Below are positions 38,213-47,441 of a stretch of 64,000 bases of DNA, piece by piece. The notes below the pieces were generated by a model, which did no database searches, was not told where the DNA came from, and worked only from the letters and a program-made list of their open reading frames with translations. A program made the translations under genes and the position numbers. Source of the DNA: Chelativorans salis (lineage in GTDB: Bacteria; Pseudomonadota; Alphaproteobacteria; Rhizobiales; Rhizobiaceae). The stretch spans positions 348,937-412,936 of the forward strand of contig NZ_JAOCZP010000005.1 in NCBI RefSeq assembly GCF_025336525.1, in the 5' to 3' direction. How positions within the stretch are numbered: position 1 is the first letter of the stretch; the number at the start of each line of letters is the position of its first letter.

Positions 38213-38611
38213 GCGAAACGACCCAACCGGAAAGCAAACTCGAGAAATCCACCCTCAAGGATGCGCAATCCGCGACATGTCATTTGCAGCTGCGGGCATC
38301 GCTCGTTCAGCAAGTCGCCCCTGATGAGCCGCATGGTCGGCGGTTCCGCCTGAGGCTCGTTGCGTTAAGAAGGTAGCGGCTGGCGCGCGAAGTCGGTGCC
38401 CCGGCTTCGCGGTCGCCCTGGCTGCGGACGTTGCGCTCGTCGCTCACGGTCGGAACACCGTACACTGCCGAGGGCCGCATGGCGCCCACAGTCAGCGCCA
38501 ACTCGTCGGCTCGTTCGTTCCCAACGCTGTCGGATGGCCCCTCACCCAGCCGAGCGTAGTTGGAACCTCATCCAGCTTTTCAGTTCCGACCATGAGCGAC
38601 AAGCGCAATCC
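38213..38611. other. Intergenic region, no gene supported
   Basis: Short open frames on both strands show no family resemblance. An inverted repeat (CGCGAAG at 38386-38392 with CTTCGCG at 38405-38411) has no T run. The cassette and the next transport genes converge on this region. Confidence 0.5.
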
Positions 38612-39721
38612 CTATTGCACAGAATTGTGCGTAAGAGCTTGAACCCGCCGGCCGCCCTGCGCTTCGAAAAGGTGGATATGCGCGGTGTCGAAGACGAGAT
38701 CGATGCTTTCTCCCGCCCGGGAGACGCGCCCGGGTGTAAGCCGCGCAGTCAACTCCAGACCCCCAAGTTCACAAAGCGCAATCACGTCTGATCCCAATGG
38801 TTCCAGGATTTTTGTCATCGCGGGAAGCGTGATCGCGTCTCCATGCGCGCGAAACTGGGATGGCTCGAGATGCTCGGGGCGAATGCCGAGGACCACTTCG
38901 ACGCCGTTCTGTAACCGATATTGCGGCAGCGTAATGCGTAAGTCATCACGGATGACGGCCTCGGCTTTGCCGTCCTCGACCACATAACGGGCCTTGACCA
39001 TGTTCATGGCCGGCGAGCCAATGAACTCGGCCACGAAGAGATTGGCCGGACGCTCGTAAAGGTCGAATGGCGTTCCCACCTGCTCGATATAGCCATTGCG
39101 CAAAACTGTGATCCGGTCCGCCAGCGTCATCGCTTCCACCTGATCGTGCGTGACATAGATCGTGGTGGTCTTCAAAAGCGCATGCAGTCGTTTGATCTGC
39201 GTGCGCATGTCGACGCGAAGTTTCGCATCCAGATTGGAAAGCGGCTCGTCGAACAGAAAAGCTGAAGGCCGTCGGACGATCGCCCGCCCCATTGCCACAC
39301 GCTGGCGTTGCCCACCGGAAAGCTGACCCGGTTTTCGATCGAGAAGCGGGGTGATCTGCAGAATATCTGCCGCTTCGGCTAACCTCTCTTTGACCTCCGC
39401 GTCAGAGGCCTTACGCATTTTCAGTCCGAACGCCATGTTCTCACGCACGGTCATGTGCGGGTAGAGCGCATAGTCTTGAAAGACCATGGCGATATCCCGA
39501 TAGCGCGGCTCGAGCGCGTTCACCTGCTTGTCACCGATCAGAACATCCCCGTCCGTGACCGTTTCCAACCCGGCAACCATGCGCAGCAACGTGCTTTTGC
39601 CGCAGCCTGAGGGACCTACGAACACCATGAATTCATGGTCGGCGATCTCAAGCGATACGCCATGGATAACCTCCACGCCGCCGTAACTCTTGATCACATC
39701 CTTCAGCTCAATCGTGGCCAT
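38612..39721 (-). CDS. Sugar ABC transporter ATPase, UgpC/MsmK-like
   Basis: This 369-residue protein has Walker [10 protein letters not shown], the signature [15 protein letters not shown], Walker [12 protein letters not shown] and the H-loop [10 protein letters not shown]-terminal TOBE/OB domain of the MalK/UgpC type follows ([13 protein letters not shown]). It powers carbohydrate importers of the CUT1 class. It is divergent from the GntR regulator with a shared 92-bp gap that holds the dyad operator, so it belongs to the same regulon as the permeases downstream. Confidence 0.95.
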   Translation of the reverse strand: MATIELKDVIKSYGGVEVIHGVSLEIADHEFMVFVGPSGCGKSTLLRMVAGLETVTDGDVLIGDKQVNALEPRYRDIAMVFQDYALYPHMTVRENMAFGLKMRKASDAEVKERLAEAADILQITPLLDRKPGQLSGGQRQRVAMGRAIVRRPSAFLFDEPLSNLDAKLRVDMRTQIKRLHALLKTTTIYVTHDQVEAMTLADRITVLRNGYIEQVGTPFDLYERPANLFVAEFIGSPAMNMVKARYVVEDGKAEAVIRDDLRITLPQYRLQNGVEVVLGIRPEHLEPSQFRAHGDAITLPAMTKILEPLGSDVIALCELGGLELTARLTPGRVSRAGESIDLVFDTAHIHLFEAQGGRRVQALTHNSVQ

Positions 39722-39749
39722 GCGCGCCGCATTCCCTTATTGGCACTTG

Positions 39750-39781
39750 CTTTATCGTTATCGTTATTGATAATGATAAAG
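39750..39781. promoter_or_regulatory. Dyad operator for the GntR regulator
   Basis: Two 13-base arms, CTTTATCGTTATC and GATAATGATAAAG, are inverted with one mismatch around a six-base centre. The site lies in the 92-bp gap between two divergent starts, where a regulator bound to it could control both transcripts. Confidence 0.78.
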
Positions 39782-39813
39782 GAAACGGACGCAAGCGACA
39801 AGAGGCGGTCCAA

Positions 39814-40515
39814 ATGACAATTGCCATGATTGGCAAAAAGGGACGTGAGGCGCCCGCGCGGGTGTCGAAAAGCGCTGAAGTCTTCGAAGGCATCAAGCGG
39901 GCGATCATGCTGGGCGAGATCGCGCCCGGTGAGGCTCTCCTGGAGCTCGAGCTTGCCGAATACTTCGGATGCAGCCAGGGCCCGGTACGCGAAGCGCTCC
40001 TCAACCTCCAGGACGAGGGCCTCGTCGTACGCATGGGGCACCGGGGCACGCGCGTGTCCGACTGCACGCGGGACGAAGCGGTCGAGATGTTCCGCCTGCG
40101 CCACGGGATCGAGACCCGCGGCATCTGCCGCGCCGTCCGGCGGATCAACGACAAGGGGCTTGAAGAGCTGCGCTGCTACCTCGCGGCGATGATCAAGGCT
40201 GCCCGCGCCAAGGACGAATACGCCCTCGCCAAGTTCGACCGCAGCTTTCATATGTGTCTTTTCCAGGCCGCCGGCTTGCCGGCGGTCGAGCCACTGCTTT
40301 CGCGCTGCATTCTGCACAACCAGCGCTTTAAGATCCTGCACAGCGGCGAGCAGCGTGATCTCAGCGTCACCGCACGGCGTCACGAGTCCATTATCGAGGC
40401 GCTCGAATCCCGTGATGAGGCAGCCGCCGCGCGAGCCATCGGCCATCATGTCGCGACGATCGTCGATTTCGGACCGACCTTGTTCGAGCAGCCTTCCCGC
40501 GAGGAAAGCGCATGA
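39814..40515 (+). CDS. GntR-family regulator, FCD subfamily
   Basis: The 233 residues have an N-terminal winged helix (VFEGIKRAIMLGEIAPGEALLE, then FGCSQGPVREALLNLQDEG) and an all-helical FCD effector domain with metal-type His/Asp residues (FDRSFHMCLFQAAG, ARRHESIIEAL, AIGHHV). FCD regulators usually sense sugar acids or similar carboxylates. It heads the uptake operon, overlaps the next gene by ATGA, and probably binds the dyad at 39750-39781 to repress both directions. Confidence 0.93.
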   Translation: MTIAMIGKKGREAPARVSKSAEVFEGIKRAIMLGEIAPGEALLELELAEYFGCSQGPVREALLNLQDEGLVVRMGHRGTRVSDCTRDEAVEMFRLRHGIETRGICRAVRRINDKGLEELRCYLAAMIKAARAKDEYALAKFDRSFHMCLFQAAGLPAVEPLLSRCILHNQRFKILHSGEQRDLSVTARRHESIIEALESRDEAAAARAIGHHVATIVDFGPTLFEQPSREESA

Positions 40516-41504
40516 CCGGGCCGGCCGAGCCAGTGGACGCGCGGCTTCCCGAGCTATCGCCCGAAATGCGTGCACTCATCAAGAGGCTCACGGCACAGGA
40601 CGCGGGGCTCCCCGACCCTTTCACGCTCCCGCTCGATCAGGCGCGCTCTCTCTTCGAGCGGAATAACCAGCGCTGGAACATCGAACTGCCGGAGATGGCA
40701 GCGGTCGAGGAGATCGTGCTGCCGGTCGTCTCTGGCGTTGGCGAGATAAAAGCCACCCTGCGAGTTCCTTTCCATCCCCGACCCGGCTTCATCCTTTATC
40801 TCCACGGCGGTGGCTGGATGTTCGGCTCGCCGTACACTCATGAACGGGCCATCCGGTATCTCGCGAAGTCCTGCCGAATGGCGGTGATCGCGCCTCACTA
40901 TCGCCGCTCGCCCGAAGCATCGTTTCCCGCCGGACTGGAAGACTGCGAGGCAGCTTGGCGTGCCACGCGAGCAGCCTGCCCAGAATACGGCGTTGAACCA
41001 GGTCCGGCCGGGATTTCAGGAGACTCGGCCGGCGCCAACCTCGCCTTGGCGACCATGCTTCGCGCTCGACAGACTGGCGCTCCCTTGCCCGATTTCGCGT
41101 TGCTGTTCTACGGCGTCTATGGCGCGGACTTTTCGACACCATCCTACCGGATGCCGGACCCACCCTACGGGCTGACACCGCAGCGCATGAAGGCCTATTG
41201 GGATCGCTATGTGCCGGATCATGCAGTGCGCGGCGATCCCTTCGCCACTCCGCTCACTGCTTCGGACGAGGCGCTGGCGGCCCTTCCGCCCGTCTATCTC
41301 AATGCAGCCGAACTCGACCCTCTGAGGGACGACACGCTCGGCCTGCACGAACGCCTCACAAACTTGGGACGCAACGACGCGTGCCACCTGCATCGCGGCG
41401 TCGTACACGGCTTTATGCAAATGACTGTAGCGCTTGAGGAGGCGCGCTCGGCCTTTGCTCTGGCGGCAGACTGGCTCGAAGCAGCCGGATATTCATCCAA
41501 CTAA
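40512..41504 (+). CDS. Alpha/beta hydrolase, hormone-sensitive-lipase (HSL) family esterase
   Basis: The 330-residue enzyme has the oxyanion motif YLHGGGWMFGS and the nucleophile motif GDSAGAN of the HSL family. NAAELDPLRDD supplies the acid and HRGVVHGFMQM the catalytic His. No signal peptide is seen, so it acts in the cytoplasm. Placed between the regulator and the binding protein, it may remove an acyl ester from the imported carbohydrate; the substrate is inference. Confidence 0.9.
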   Translation: MTGPAEPVDARLPELSPEMRALIKRLTAQDAGLPDPFTLPLDQARSLFERNNQRWNIELPEMAAVEEIVLPVVSGVGEIKATLRVPFHPRPGFILYLHGGGWMFGSPYTHERAIRYLAKSCRMAVIAPHYRRSPEASFPAGLEDCEAAWRATRAACPEYGVEPGPAGISGDSAGANLALATMLRARQTGAPLPDFALLFYGVYGADFSTPSYRMPDPPYGLTPQRMKAYWDRYVPDHAVRGDPFATPLTASDEALAALPPVYLNAAELDPLRDDTLGLHERLTNLGRNDACHLHRGVVHGFMQMTVALEEARSAFALAADWLEAAGYSSN

Positions 41505-41515
41505 GGGAGGTAACG

Positions 41516-42742
41516 ATGAGAAGAGCCTTAAAAATCCTGGCCCTGGCGGCGTCGGTATCGGCAATGGCGGGTCTCGCCCACGCCGATTCGACCGTTCGGT
41601 TCTGGTACCACTTCGACAACCCGGACAATCCGATGGACGAGCTCATCGCCAAGTTCGAAGAGCAGAACCCCGAGATCACCATCGAAGCCGAGAACGTGCC
41701 GTGGAACAGCTACTACGACAACCTGTACACGGCGATTGTCGGCGGCGGCGCGCCGGATGCCGCCATGGTTAAGCTCTTTGCCCAACCGCGTCTTGTCGAA
41801 ATGGGCGCGCTGGAGCCGATCGACGACTGGCTGGCCAATTGGAAAGGCAAGGACGACCTGCTCGACAACATTTTGGACATCAATGCCGGCCCGGACGGCA
41901 GCCAATACTACCTGCCGGTGCAGTATGTGGTGCTTTACCTCTATTACCGGGCGGACATGTTCGAGCAAGCCGGTCTTGAACCGCCCGCCACCTGTGAAGA
42001 CTTCCTCACCGCGGCCCAGACGCTGACGCAGGACACGGACGGGGACGGCAACAACGACGTCTACGGGTTCGGCTTCCGCGGCGGCAAGGGCGGTCACGAT
42101 CATTGGGCAAGCCTGGTGCTATCCCACGATGGTGTCTCGCTTGATGAAGACGGGGGCCTGACGAACGAGACGGCCATTGCCGCGAACCAGTGGGTGATCG
42201 ACTTGCATCGCGAGCACGGCGTATTTCCGCCTTCGGCCCCAAATGACGGGTTCCAGGAAATCATCGCCGCCTTCCAGCAGGGCCGTACGGCGATGACGAT
42301 CCACCATATCGGCTCCTCCAATGCCATGGCTGAGGCGCTCGGCGAAAAGGTCTCCGCGGCACCGGTTCCTCAATGCGGCGGCGGGCGCTGGACCGCCTTC
42401 GGCGACGAGTCGCTGGCGGTGTTCTCCTCGGCGGAAGACAAGGAGGCGGCCTGGAAGTGGATTTCCTTCCTGTCCTCCAGCGAGAACAACGCGCTCTTCA
42501 ACGAAGCCACCGGCCAGTTGCCCGTGACCAAATCGGATTCGGAGAACTGGCAGAACCACGAGGCGCGCTTTGTTCAGGCGACCATGGACTCCCTGCCCTT
42601 CGCCGAGACGCTTCCAGCCACGGGCGCCACGTCGGATTTCGTGGACAATGTCTGGCCACGCGCCATGCAGCGGGCCCTTCTGGGCGAAATCACCTCCGAG
42701 CATATGATGCGTGAGATCGAGAAGCTCTACGCATCCGAGTAA
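41516..42742 (+). CDS. Periplasmic sugar-binding protein of ABC transporter
   Basis: This 408-residue family-1 solute-binding protein has a clear signal peptide (ALKILALAASVSAMAGLAHA) and the early VRFWYHFDNPDNPMDELIAKFEEQ pattern. An ALEPIDDWL segment and VQYVVLYLYYRADMFEQAGL follow, typical of CUT1 binding proteins. GGAGG precedes the ATG. It delivers the ligand to the two permeases that follow. Confidence 0.94.
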   Translation: MRRALKILALAASVSAMAGLAHADSTVRFWYHFDNPDNPMDELIAKFEEQNPEITIEAENVPWNSYYDNLYTAIVGGGAPDAAMVKLFAQPRLVEMGALEPIDDWLANWKGKDDLLDNILDINAGPDGSQYYLPVQYVVLYLYYRADMFEQAGLEPPATCEDFLTAAQTLTQDTDGDGNNDVYGFGFRGGKGGHDHWASLVLSHDGVSLDEDGGLTNETAIAANQWVIDLHREHGVFPPSAPNDGFQEIIAAFQQGRTAMTIHHIGSSNAMAEALGEKVSAAPVPQCGGGRWTAFGDESLAVFSSAEDKEAAWKWISFLSSSENNALFNEATGQLPVTKSDSENWQNHEARFVQATMDSLPFAETLPATGATSDFVDNVWPRAMQRALLGEITSEHMMREIEKLYASE

Positions 42743-42800
42743 AGCCATTTGGCAGCCGGGCCGCGGCCCGGCTGCCCATTTCCCCGGAACTGATTCCGAC

Positions 42801-43718
42801 ATGTCCTCAACTGCCAGCATAGTACCGCACGGCTGTAGGAGATCCCGGGAAGGTTTCTCCATCTTTCCTTACGCTCTCTTGACGCCAGCGGTTCTGGTCA
42901 CCCTGCTGATTGTCTTCCTGCCCATGGCGGAAGCGGTTTTCCTGAGCCTGCACGACTATGTCGTCTGGCGCCCGGCGGACCGCACATTCATATGGTTCGG
43001 CAACTTCATCGCAGCCTTTCAGGACGACGTCTTCTGGATCTCCTTCTGGAATACCTTGCTATGGATCGGAATCACCATTCCCGCACAGGCTCTGCTTGGG
43101 CTCATCACCGCTATCCTGCTCAATCGCGATTTCTTCTGGCGACCGCTGGCGCGGGCGCTGATCATCATTCCCTGGGCCCTGCCGAGTGTCGTCATCGCCC
43201 TGATGTGGCGCTGGATCTATGACGCCAACTACGGCGTCCTCAACGACATCCTGTTCCGGCTTGGGATCATGCAGTCCTCCTTTCCGTGGCTCGCTGATCC
43301 CGACACAGCACTCTACGCCATCATTCTCACGCTCACCTGGCAGGGCTTCCCCTTCTTCGCAGGAATGATCCTGGCGGGCCTGCAATCCATTCCCACGAGC
43401 TATTACGAGGCAGCGGCCATCGACGGCGCCAGCAATTGGCAGCAATTCCGGAACATCACGCTCCCCGGCATCGCCGGCGTCCTCGGCACGGCGATCCTGC
43501 TGCGCACGATCTGGGTCGCGAACTCGATCGACGTCATCTATGTCATGACTGGCGGAGGACCAGGATACGCCACCCACACATTGCCGCTCTACGCCTTCAT
43601 CGAAGCCCGTTCCAGCCTGAACTTCGGCTATGGCTCCGCGCTTGCGGTGATCTTCACCATGATGCTGACCGGGCTCGTCCTCGTCTATCTCTCCCGCGTG
43701 AACAGGACCCTGGACTGA
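42801..43718 (+). CDS. Sugar ABC transporter permease (MalF-like)
   Basis: ATG 42801 gives 305 residues with six membrane helices and the EAA loop AAAIDGASNWQQFRNITLPG, the ATPase contact in this class. A longer reading runs back into the binding-protein gene and is unlikely. Its stop overlaps the next start (TGATG). Confidence 0.93.
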   Translation: MSSTASIVPHGCRRSREGFSIFPYALLTPAVLVTLLIVFLPMAEAVFLSLHDYVVWRPADRTFIWFGNFIAAFQDDVFWISFWNTLLWIGITIPAQALLGLITAILLNRDFFWRPLARALIIIPWALPSVVIALMWRWIYDANYGVLNDILFRLGIMQSSFPWLADPDTALYAIILTLTWQGFPFFAGMILAGLQSIPTSYYEAAAIDGASNWQQFRNITLPGIAGVLGTAILLRTIWVANSIDVIYVMTGGGPGYATHTLPLYAFIEARSSLNFGYGSALAVIFTMMLTGLVLVYLSRVNRTLD

Positions 43719-44554
43719 TGGTACGCCGCCAATCCGCCCTCCGTTCGATCTTCGGCACGCATCTGCCGGTCCTGGCGATCGTCGTCTTCGCGCTCGGTCC
43801 ATATATCTGGATGGCGCTGACCTCCTTTACGTCGCAGGATCACCTCCTACAGGCTGGTGTTGCCCTCGATCCGCAGAACTGGACCGCGGCCAACTACGAG
43901 CGCCTCCTGAGCCGCACCGATTTTGCTATCAACATGATCCACAGCTTCATCGTTGCGATTGGCACCGTGATCCTAGGGCTCAGCCTGAGCGTCACGGCGG
44001 CCTATGCGTTCTCGCGTTTCCGTTTTCCCGGGCGACGACTTTTGATGATCAAGTTTCTAGTCATCAACATGTTTCCAGTCGTCCTTCTTATTCTTCCCTT
44101 GTTCGTGATCATGCGGCGGCTCGGCCTCATCGACACCCATGCGGCGCTGGTCATCGCCAACGCGACCGTGGCGATCCCCTTTTCGGTCTGGATGATGACG
44201 AGCTATATCAACTCCATTCCCCGAAGCCTTGATGAGGCGGCCATGATCGACGGCTGCTCGCGGCTCGGAGCACTGCGGAAGGTCATCCTGCCGCTCATCC
44301 TGCCAGGCATCATCGCCACCGGGATCTACATCTTCATCACGTCCTGGAACGAATACCTCTATGCGCTGACGCTTGGCGGACGCAACGTGCGCACCATCAC
44401 CGTCGCCATCCAGACGCTCATCGGCGAATACCAGATCGAGTGGGGCCTGCTGACGGCTGGCGGGGTTCTCGGCGCGTTGCCCGCCACACTGCTCTTCCTG
44501 CTTATTCAGAAACGCCTGATTTCAGGCCTCACGCAGGGCGCCGTCAAAGGTTGA
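43718..44554 (+). CDS. Sugar ABC transporter permease (MalG-like)
   Basis: The 278-residue partner permease has six helices and the EAA loop EAAMIDGCSRLGALRKVILP. Its start shares a base with the MalF-like stop codon. The two form the membrane channel energised by the ATPase at 38612-39721. Confidence 0.94.
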   Translation: MVRRQSALRSIFGTHLPVLAIVVFALGPYIWMALTSFTSQDHLLQAGVALDPQNWTAANYERLLSRTDFAINMIHSFIVAIGTVILGLSLSVTAAYAFSRFRFPGRRLLMIKFLVINMFPVVLLILPLFVIMRRLGLIDTHAALVIANATVAIPFSVWMMTSYINSIPRSLDEAAMIDGCSRLGALRKVILPLILPGIIATGIYIFITSWNEYLYALTLGGRNVRTITVAIQTLIGEYQIEWGLLTAGGVLGALPATLLFLLIQKRLISGLTQGAVKG

Positions 44555-44576
44555 CCAAACCATGGAGAAGGCATCA

Positions 44577-45461
44577 ATGACCAATCCCGTCGGGCTGATT
44601 TCGATGCAGATCGCCCGCCCCTTCACCGAAGATTATTTTCCATGGCTGAGCCGGCTCAAGGAACTGGGCTACGATTTCATCGAACTGCTCGTGCCCGAGC
44701 CGGGGGACGTCGAACTCGGAAATCTGCGCAGGGCGCTGGACGATGCCGGCCTTGACGTTGTACTCGCCGCGCGCGTCAATATGGAGCGCAACCTGACCAG
44801 CAGTGATGCGAACTGTCGTCGGCAAGGCAAAGACTACCTGACATACGCTATCGAATGTGCGCATGAGCTCAGCGCGCGCATCGTCGGCGGTCCGCTCTAC
44901 GGCAATCCGCTGGTGTTTGCGGGACGCGCGCCGCAGCCGGTCGATGAGGATTTGCGTTCTGCGCGGGAAAATTGGTGCATCGAAGGCCTCAAGACCATCG
45001 CTCCGCTTGCCACGCAGGCGGGTGTGAGGCTCGCCGTAGAACCGCTCAACCGTTTCGAGACCGACATCCTCTGCACCACCCGGCAAGCAATCGCGCTCAT
45101 CGATCTCGTCGATGAACCGTCCGTGAGGCTCATGCTCGACACGTTCCATATGCACATGGAGGACGCGAGCATCCCCGAGGCCATCCTGGAAGCAGGCACC
45201 CGTATCGCGCATTTCCAGGCAAACGAGAACCATCGCGGCTTCCTCGGCACCGGCGCGACCGACTGGATCGCCGTCGTCAGGGCGCTTCATGCCGTCGGTT
45301 ATGACGGCCCCATTTCGCTGGAGCCGTTCCGCCGCAACGACGATCGCATTGCCGTGCCAATCGCGCAGTGGCGGCCGCCACACGAGGACGAAACCGAAAG
45401 ACTTTCCGCAAGTCTCGCCTTCTTGAAGAGTGCGATAACAATGGGACGCTATCGTAGATGA
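44577..45461 (+). CDS. TIM-barrel sugar isomerase/epimerase (AP endonuclease 2 fold)
   Basis: GGAGAAGG six bases before ATG 44577 selects this start over ATG 44562, giving 294 residues. Metal ligands typical of the xylose isomerase-like barrel are present: Glu in VEPLNRFETD, Asp/His in LMLDTFHMHMED, His in ARIAHFQANENHRG and Glu in ISLEPF. The family includes D-tagatose and D-psicose 3-epimerases. It probably isomerises the imported sugar before the oxidoreductase acts. Confidence 0.9.
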   Translation: MTNPVGLISMQIARPFTEDYFPWLSRLKELGYDFIELLVPEPGDVELGNLRRALDDAGLDVVLAARVNMERNLTSSDANCRRQGKDYLTYAIECAHELSARIVGGPLYGNPLVFAGRAPQPVDEDLRSARENWCIEGLKTIAPLATQAGVRLAVEPLNRFETDILCTTRQAIALIDLVDEPSVRLMLDTFHMHMEDASIPEAILEAGTRIAHFQANENHRGFLGTGATDWIAVVRALHAVGYDGPISLEPFRRNDDRIAVPIAQWRPPHEDETERLSASLAFLKSAITMGRYRR

Positions 45462-46450
45462 CGCTGAATATCGGCTGGATTGGCTGCGGGCGCCACGCCT
45501 CGCAAATGCTTTTGCCTCAACTCGTCCGTGAAGATGTCAGGATCGCCGCGGTCTGCGACGTCAATTCCGTCCGCACTGCCGAAGTCGCCCGGCAATACGG
45601 GGTGCGCGATATCTTTTCCAATGCGCACGACCTGCTCGTCCACCCCGGGCTCGACGCCATAGGTCTCGCCATCGGTCCCGCCGCACATCTCGAGATCGGC
45701 ATGGCGGCGCTCGGGCGCGGTCTGCCGGTCTTTATGGAGAAGCCGCCCGGGGCTTCCCACGAGGATGCGCTGCGCCTGCAGGACATGTCCCAGAAGGCCG
45801 GGAAACCCCTCGTGGTCGGGTTCATGAAACGCTTTTCAGTCGGCAACAAGATCGCCAAGAGGGTCATTGAGCGGGATTTCGGCTCCCCTCTCGGTTTCTA
45901 CGGCTCGTACATGACGGCGCCCACCTATTTCGAGGGCAATGCCGACTACACCGGATTCCTGCTGCACCACTGCGTGCACTACATGGACCTTCCGGCCCAT
46001 CTCGTCGGCCCCATCGCGGCGATGGAGCCGCGCGTCATTGAAAGGGAGCCTGGCAAGATCCTACTTCACATCGCTATCGAATTCGATAACGGGGCGATCG
46101 GAACACTGGTGATGGGAACGATCCAGTCCCGCGGCACGCCTATGGAATTCGTGCAGGTGATGGGGGATCACCGCCGCATCGAGATCGACAACATCGTCCG
46201 GGTCTCATACCACCGCGACCCACCGTTCAAGTCCGACAACCCGGAGGCGAGCCTGTTCGATGGGGAAGATACTTTGACCTGGCGTCCGAATTTCACGGCC
46301 GCGGCGAACGAGGATTTTAAAGGATACCATGAATTGCTGACGAAGACAGTTGCCGCCTTCCGTGGAGAACGTAGCGCAGTCCCCCTGATTGAGGACGGCG
46401 TCACCGCAATGCGTTGGCTCGAGACTGTCCGCGCCGGCCTCCCTGCATGA
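45458..46450 (+). CDS. Gfo/Idh/MocA family oxidoreductase
   Basis: The 330-residue enzyme has an N-terminal NAD(P) Rossmann fold (LNIGWIGCGRHASQML) and the family's EKPPG motif with the conserved Lys. A C-terminal beta-sheet domain with the HHCVHYMDLPAHLVG metal-free active-site region follows. It overlaps the isomerase gene by ATGA. The pair resembles inositol or keto-sugar catabolic modules. Confidence 0.92.
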   Translation: MTLNIGWIGCGRHASQMLLPQLVREDVRIAAVCDVNSVRTAEVARQYGVRDIFSNAHDLLVHPGLDAIGLAIGPAAHLEIGMAALGRGLPVFMEKPPGASHEDALRLQDMSQKAGKPLVVGFMKRFSVGNKIAKRVIERDFGSPLGFYGSYMTAPTYFEGNADYTGFLLHHCVHYMDLPAHLVGPIAAMEPRVIEREPGKILLHIAIEFDNGAIGTLVMGTIQSRGTPMEFVQVMGDHRRIEIDNIVRVSYHRDPPFKSDNPEASLFDGEDTLTWRPNFTAAANEDFKGYHELLTKTVAAFRGERSAVPLIEDGVTAMRWLETVRAGLPA

Positions 46451-47441
46451 AATCAAGCACCGTGGCGGTGGGGAGATGCGGCGCCTAGGTCCAGCCCGCC
46501 TCTCCGAAGCGGCCCACTGGCACGCCGCGACATCGACATCCATCATGAAGACATTGCCGCACTCGTGGCTGGGCTCTTGTCCACGGCGCAAGCTGGCGAA
46601 AGACAGGGTGGTCAAAATCATACTGACGGCCTCCGGCGAGCCGCGAACTGTCTCGTTAAAAAGCTCCATTTCAAGGCTTTCCCTTGTTCACTGCTTTGGT
46701 CCCGCGCCACAACGACACTCCAGGGTTGTTGGCCCCACCGGCACCGAGCGGATGTCCTCTTTCGCCTCTCTGCTGTCGCATCTGGTGTAATCGCTCCTCC
46801 TCTCCGACCGGAAAGATCGCGTCGATCCGTTCCCGTTGGGTGTCCAGGTTCCAGGGTGACGGGCTCTGGTTCCTTTCCGGCGAACTGGGCGAAGGCGACC
46901 AGACGGTCCTGCCCGTCGCGGAGGCCGCTGACGGAGGCGCGATGCAGAAGGACTGCTCCGAGCCACATCGCGACATGCTCCTCTCCCTCGGCGTGCCCGG
47001 TCTCGCGAGCACACGGGACGTGCCAAATACAGCCTACGGTGTCGCAGTCGACCAGCAAACACCCGCCGTTCTGTAACTCGTCCAAGGACAAGAATGAGCT
47101 CGATCTGACAAGAACGGTCTCCTACGAGATGGAAGACGATGTGATAACCGCCGTTCAGATATCTCAGGTGACGACAAACTAAGAGCCAGTTGCCGCATAC
47201 GTCCAACAGCGGCAGGTAGGCTTGTTCCGGCAAGCTGGCGGGCTTTTGCGTATCTGCTCAACGTCGCGAGTGGGTGGGACTTTGCCATTCGAACTGGCTG
47301 CCGGAACGGCTGGGTCGCGGACAGGAGTCGACTTTCCTGACGCTTCGCCGAAGCGGACGTTGGCACCACGGCCAAGCCGAGTTTTCGGATGTCTTGGATA
47401 TGGCCATCTCGGCGAAGTGCAGCCAGCCATGCGGTGCCGCG
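46451..47441. other. Long region without a convincing gene; decayed coding debris
   Basis: Several overlapping frames of 100-200 codons are open on both strands between 46620 and 47230, none with a family signature, good start or coherent neighbour. One plus-strand frame ends with the protein-like ELDLTRTVSYEMEDDVITAV (to 47182). A minus-strand frame from 47091 has EEHVAMWLGAVLLHRASVSG. These look like decayed genes, identity unknown. Confidence 0.4.

Noticed and set aside
38386..38411. Inverted repeat as metK terminator
   Set aside because: The loop is 12 bases, no T run follows and it lies far from the metK stop.
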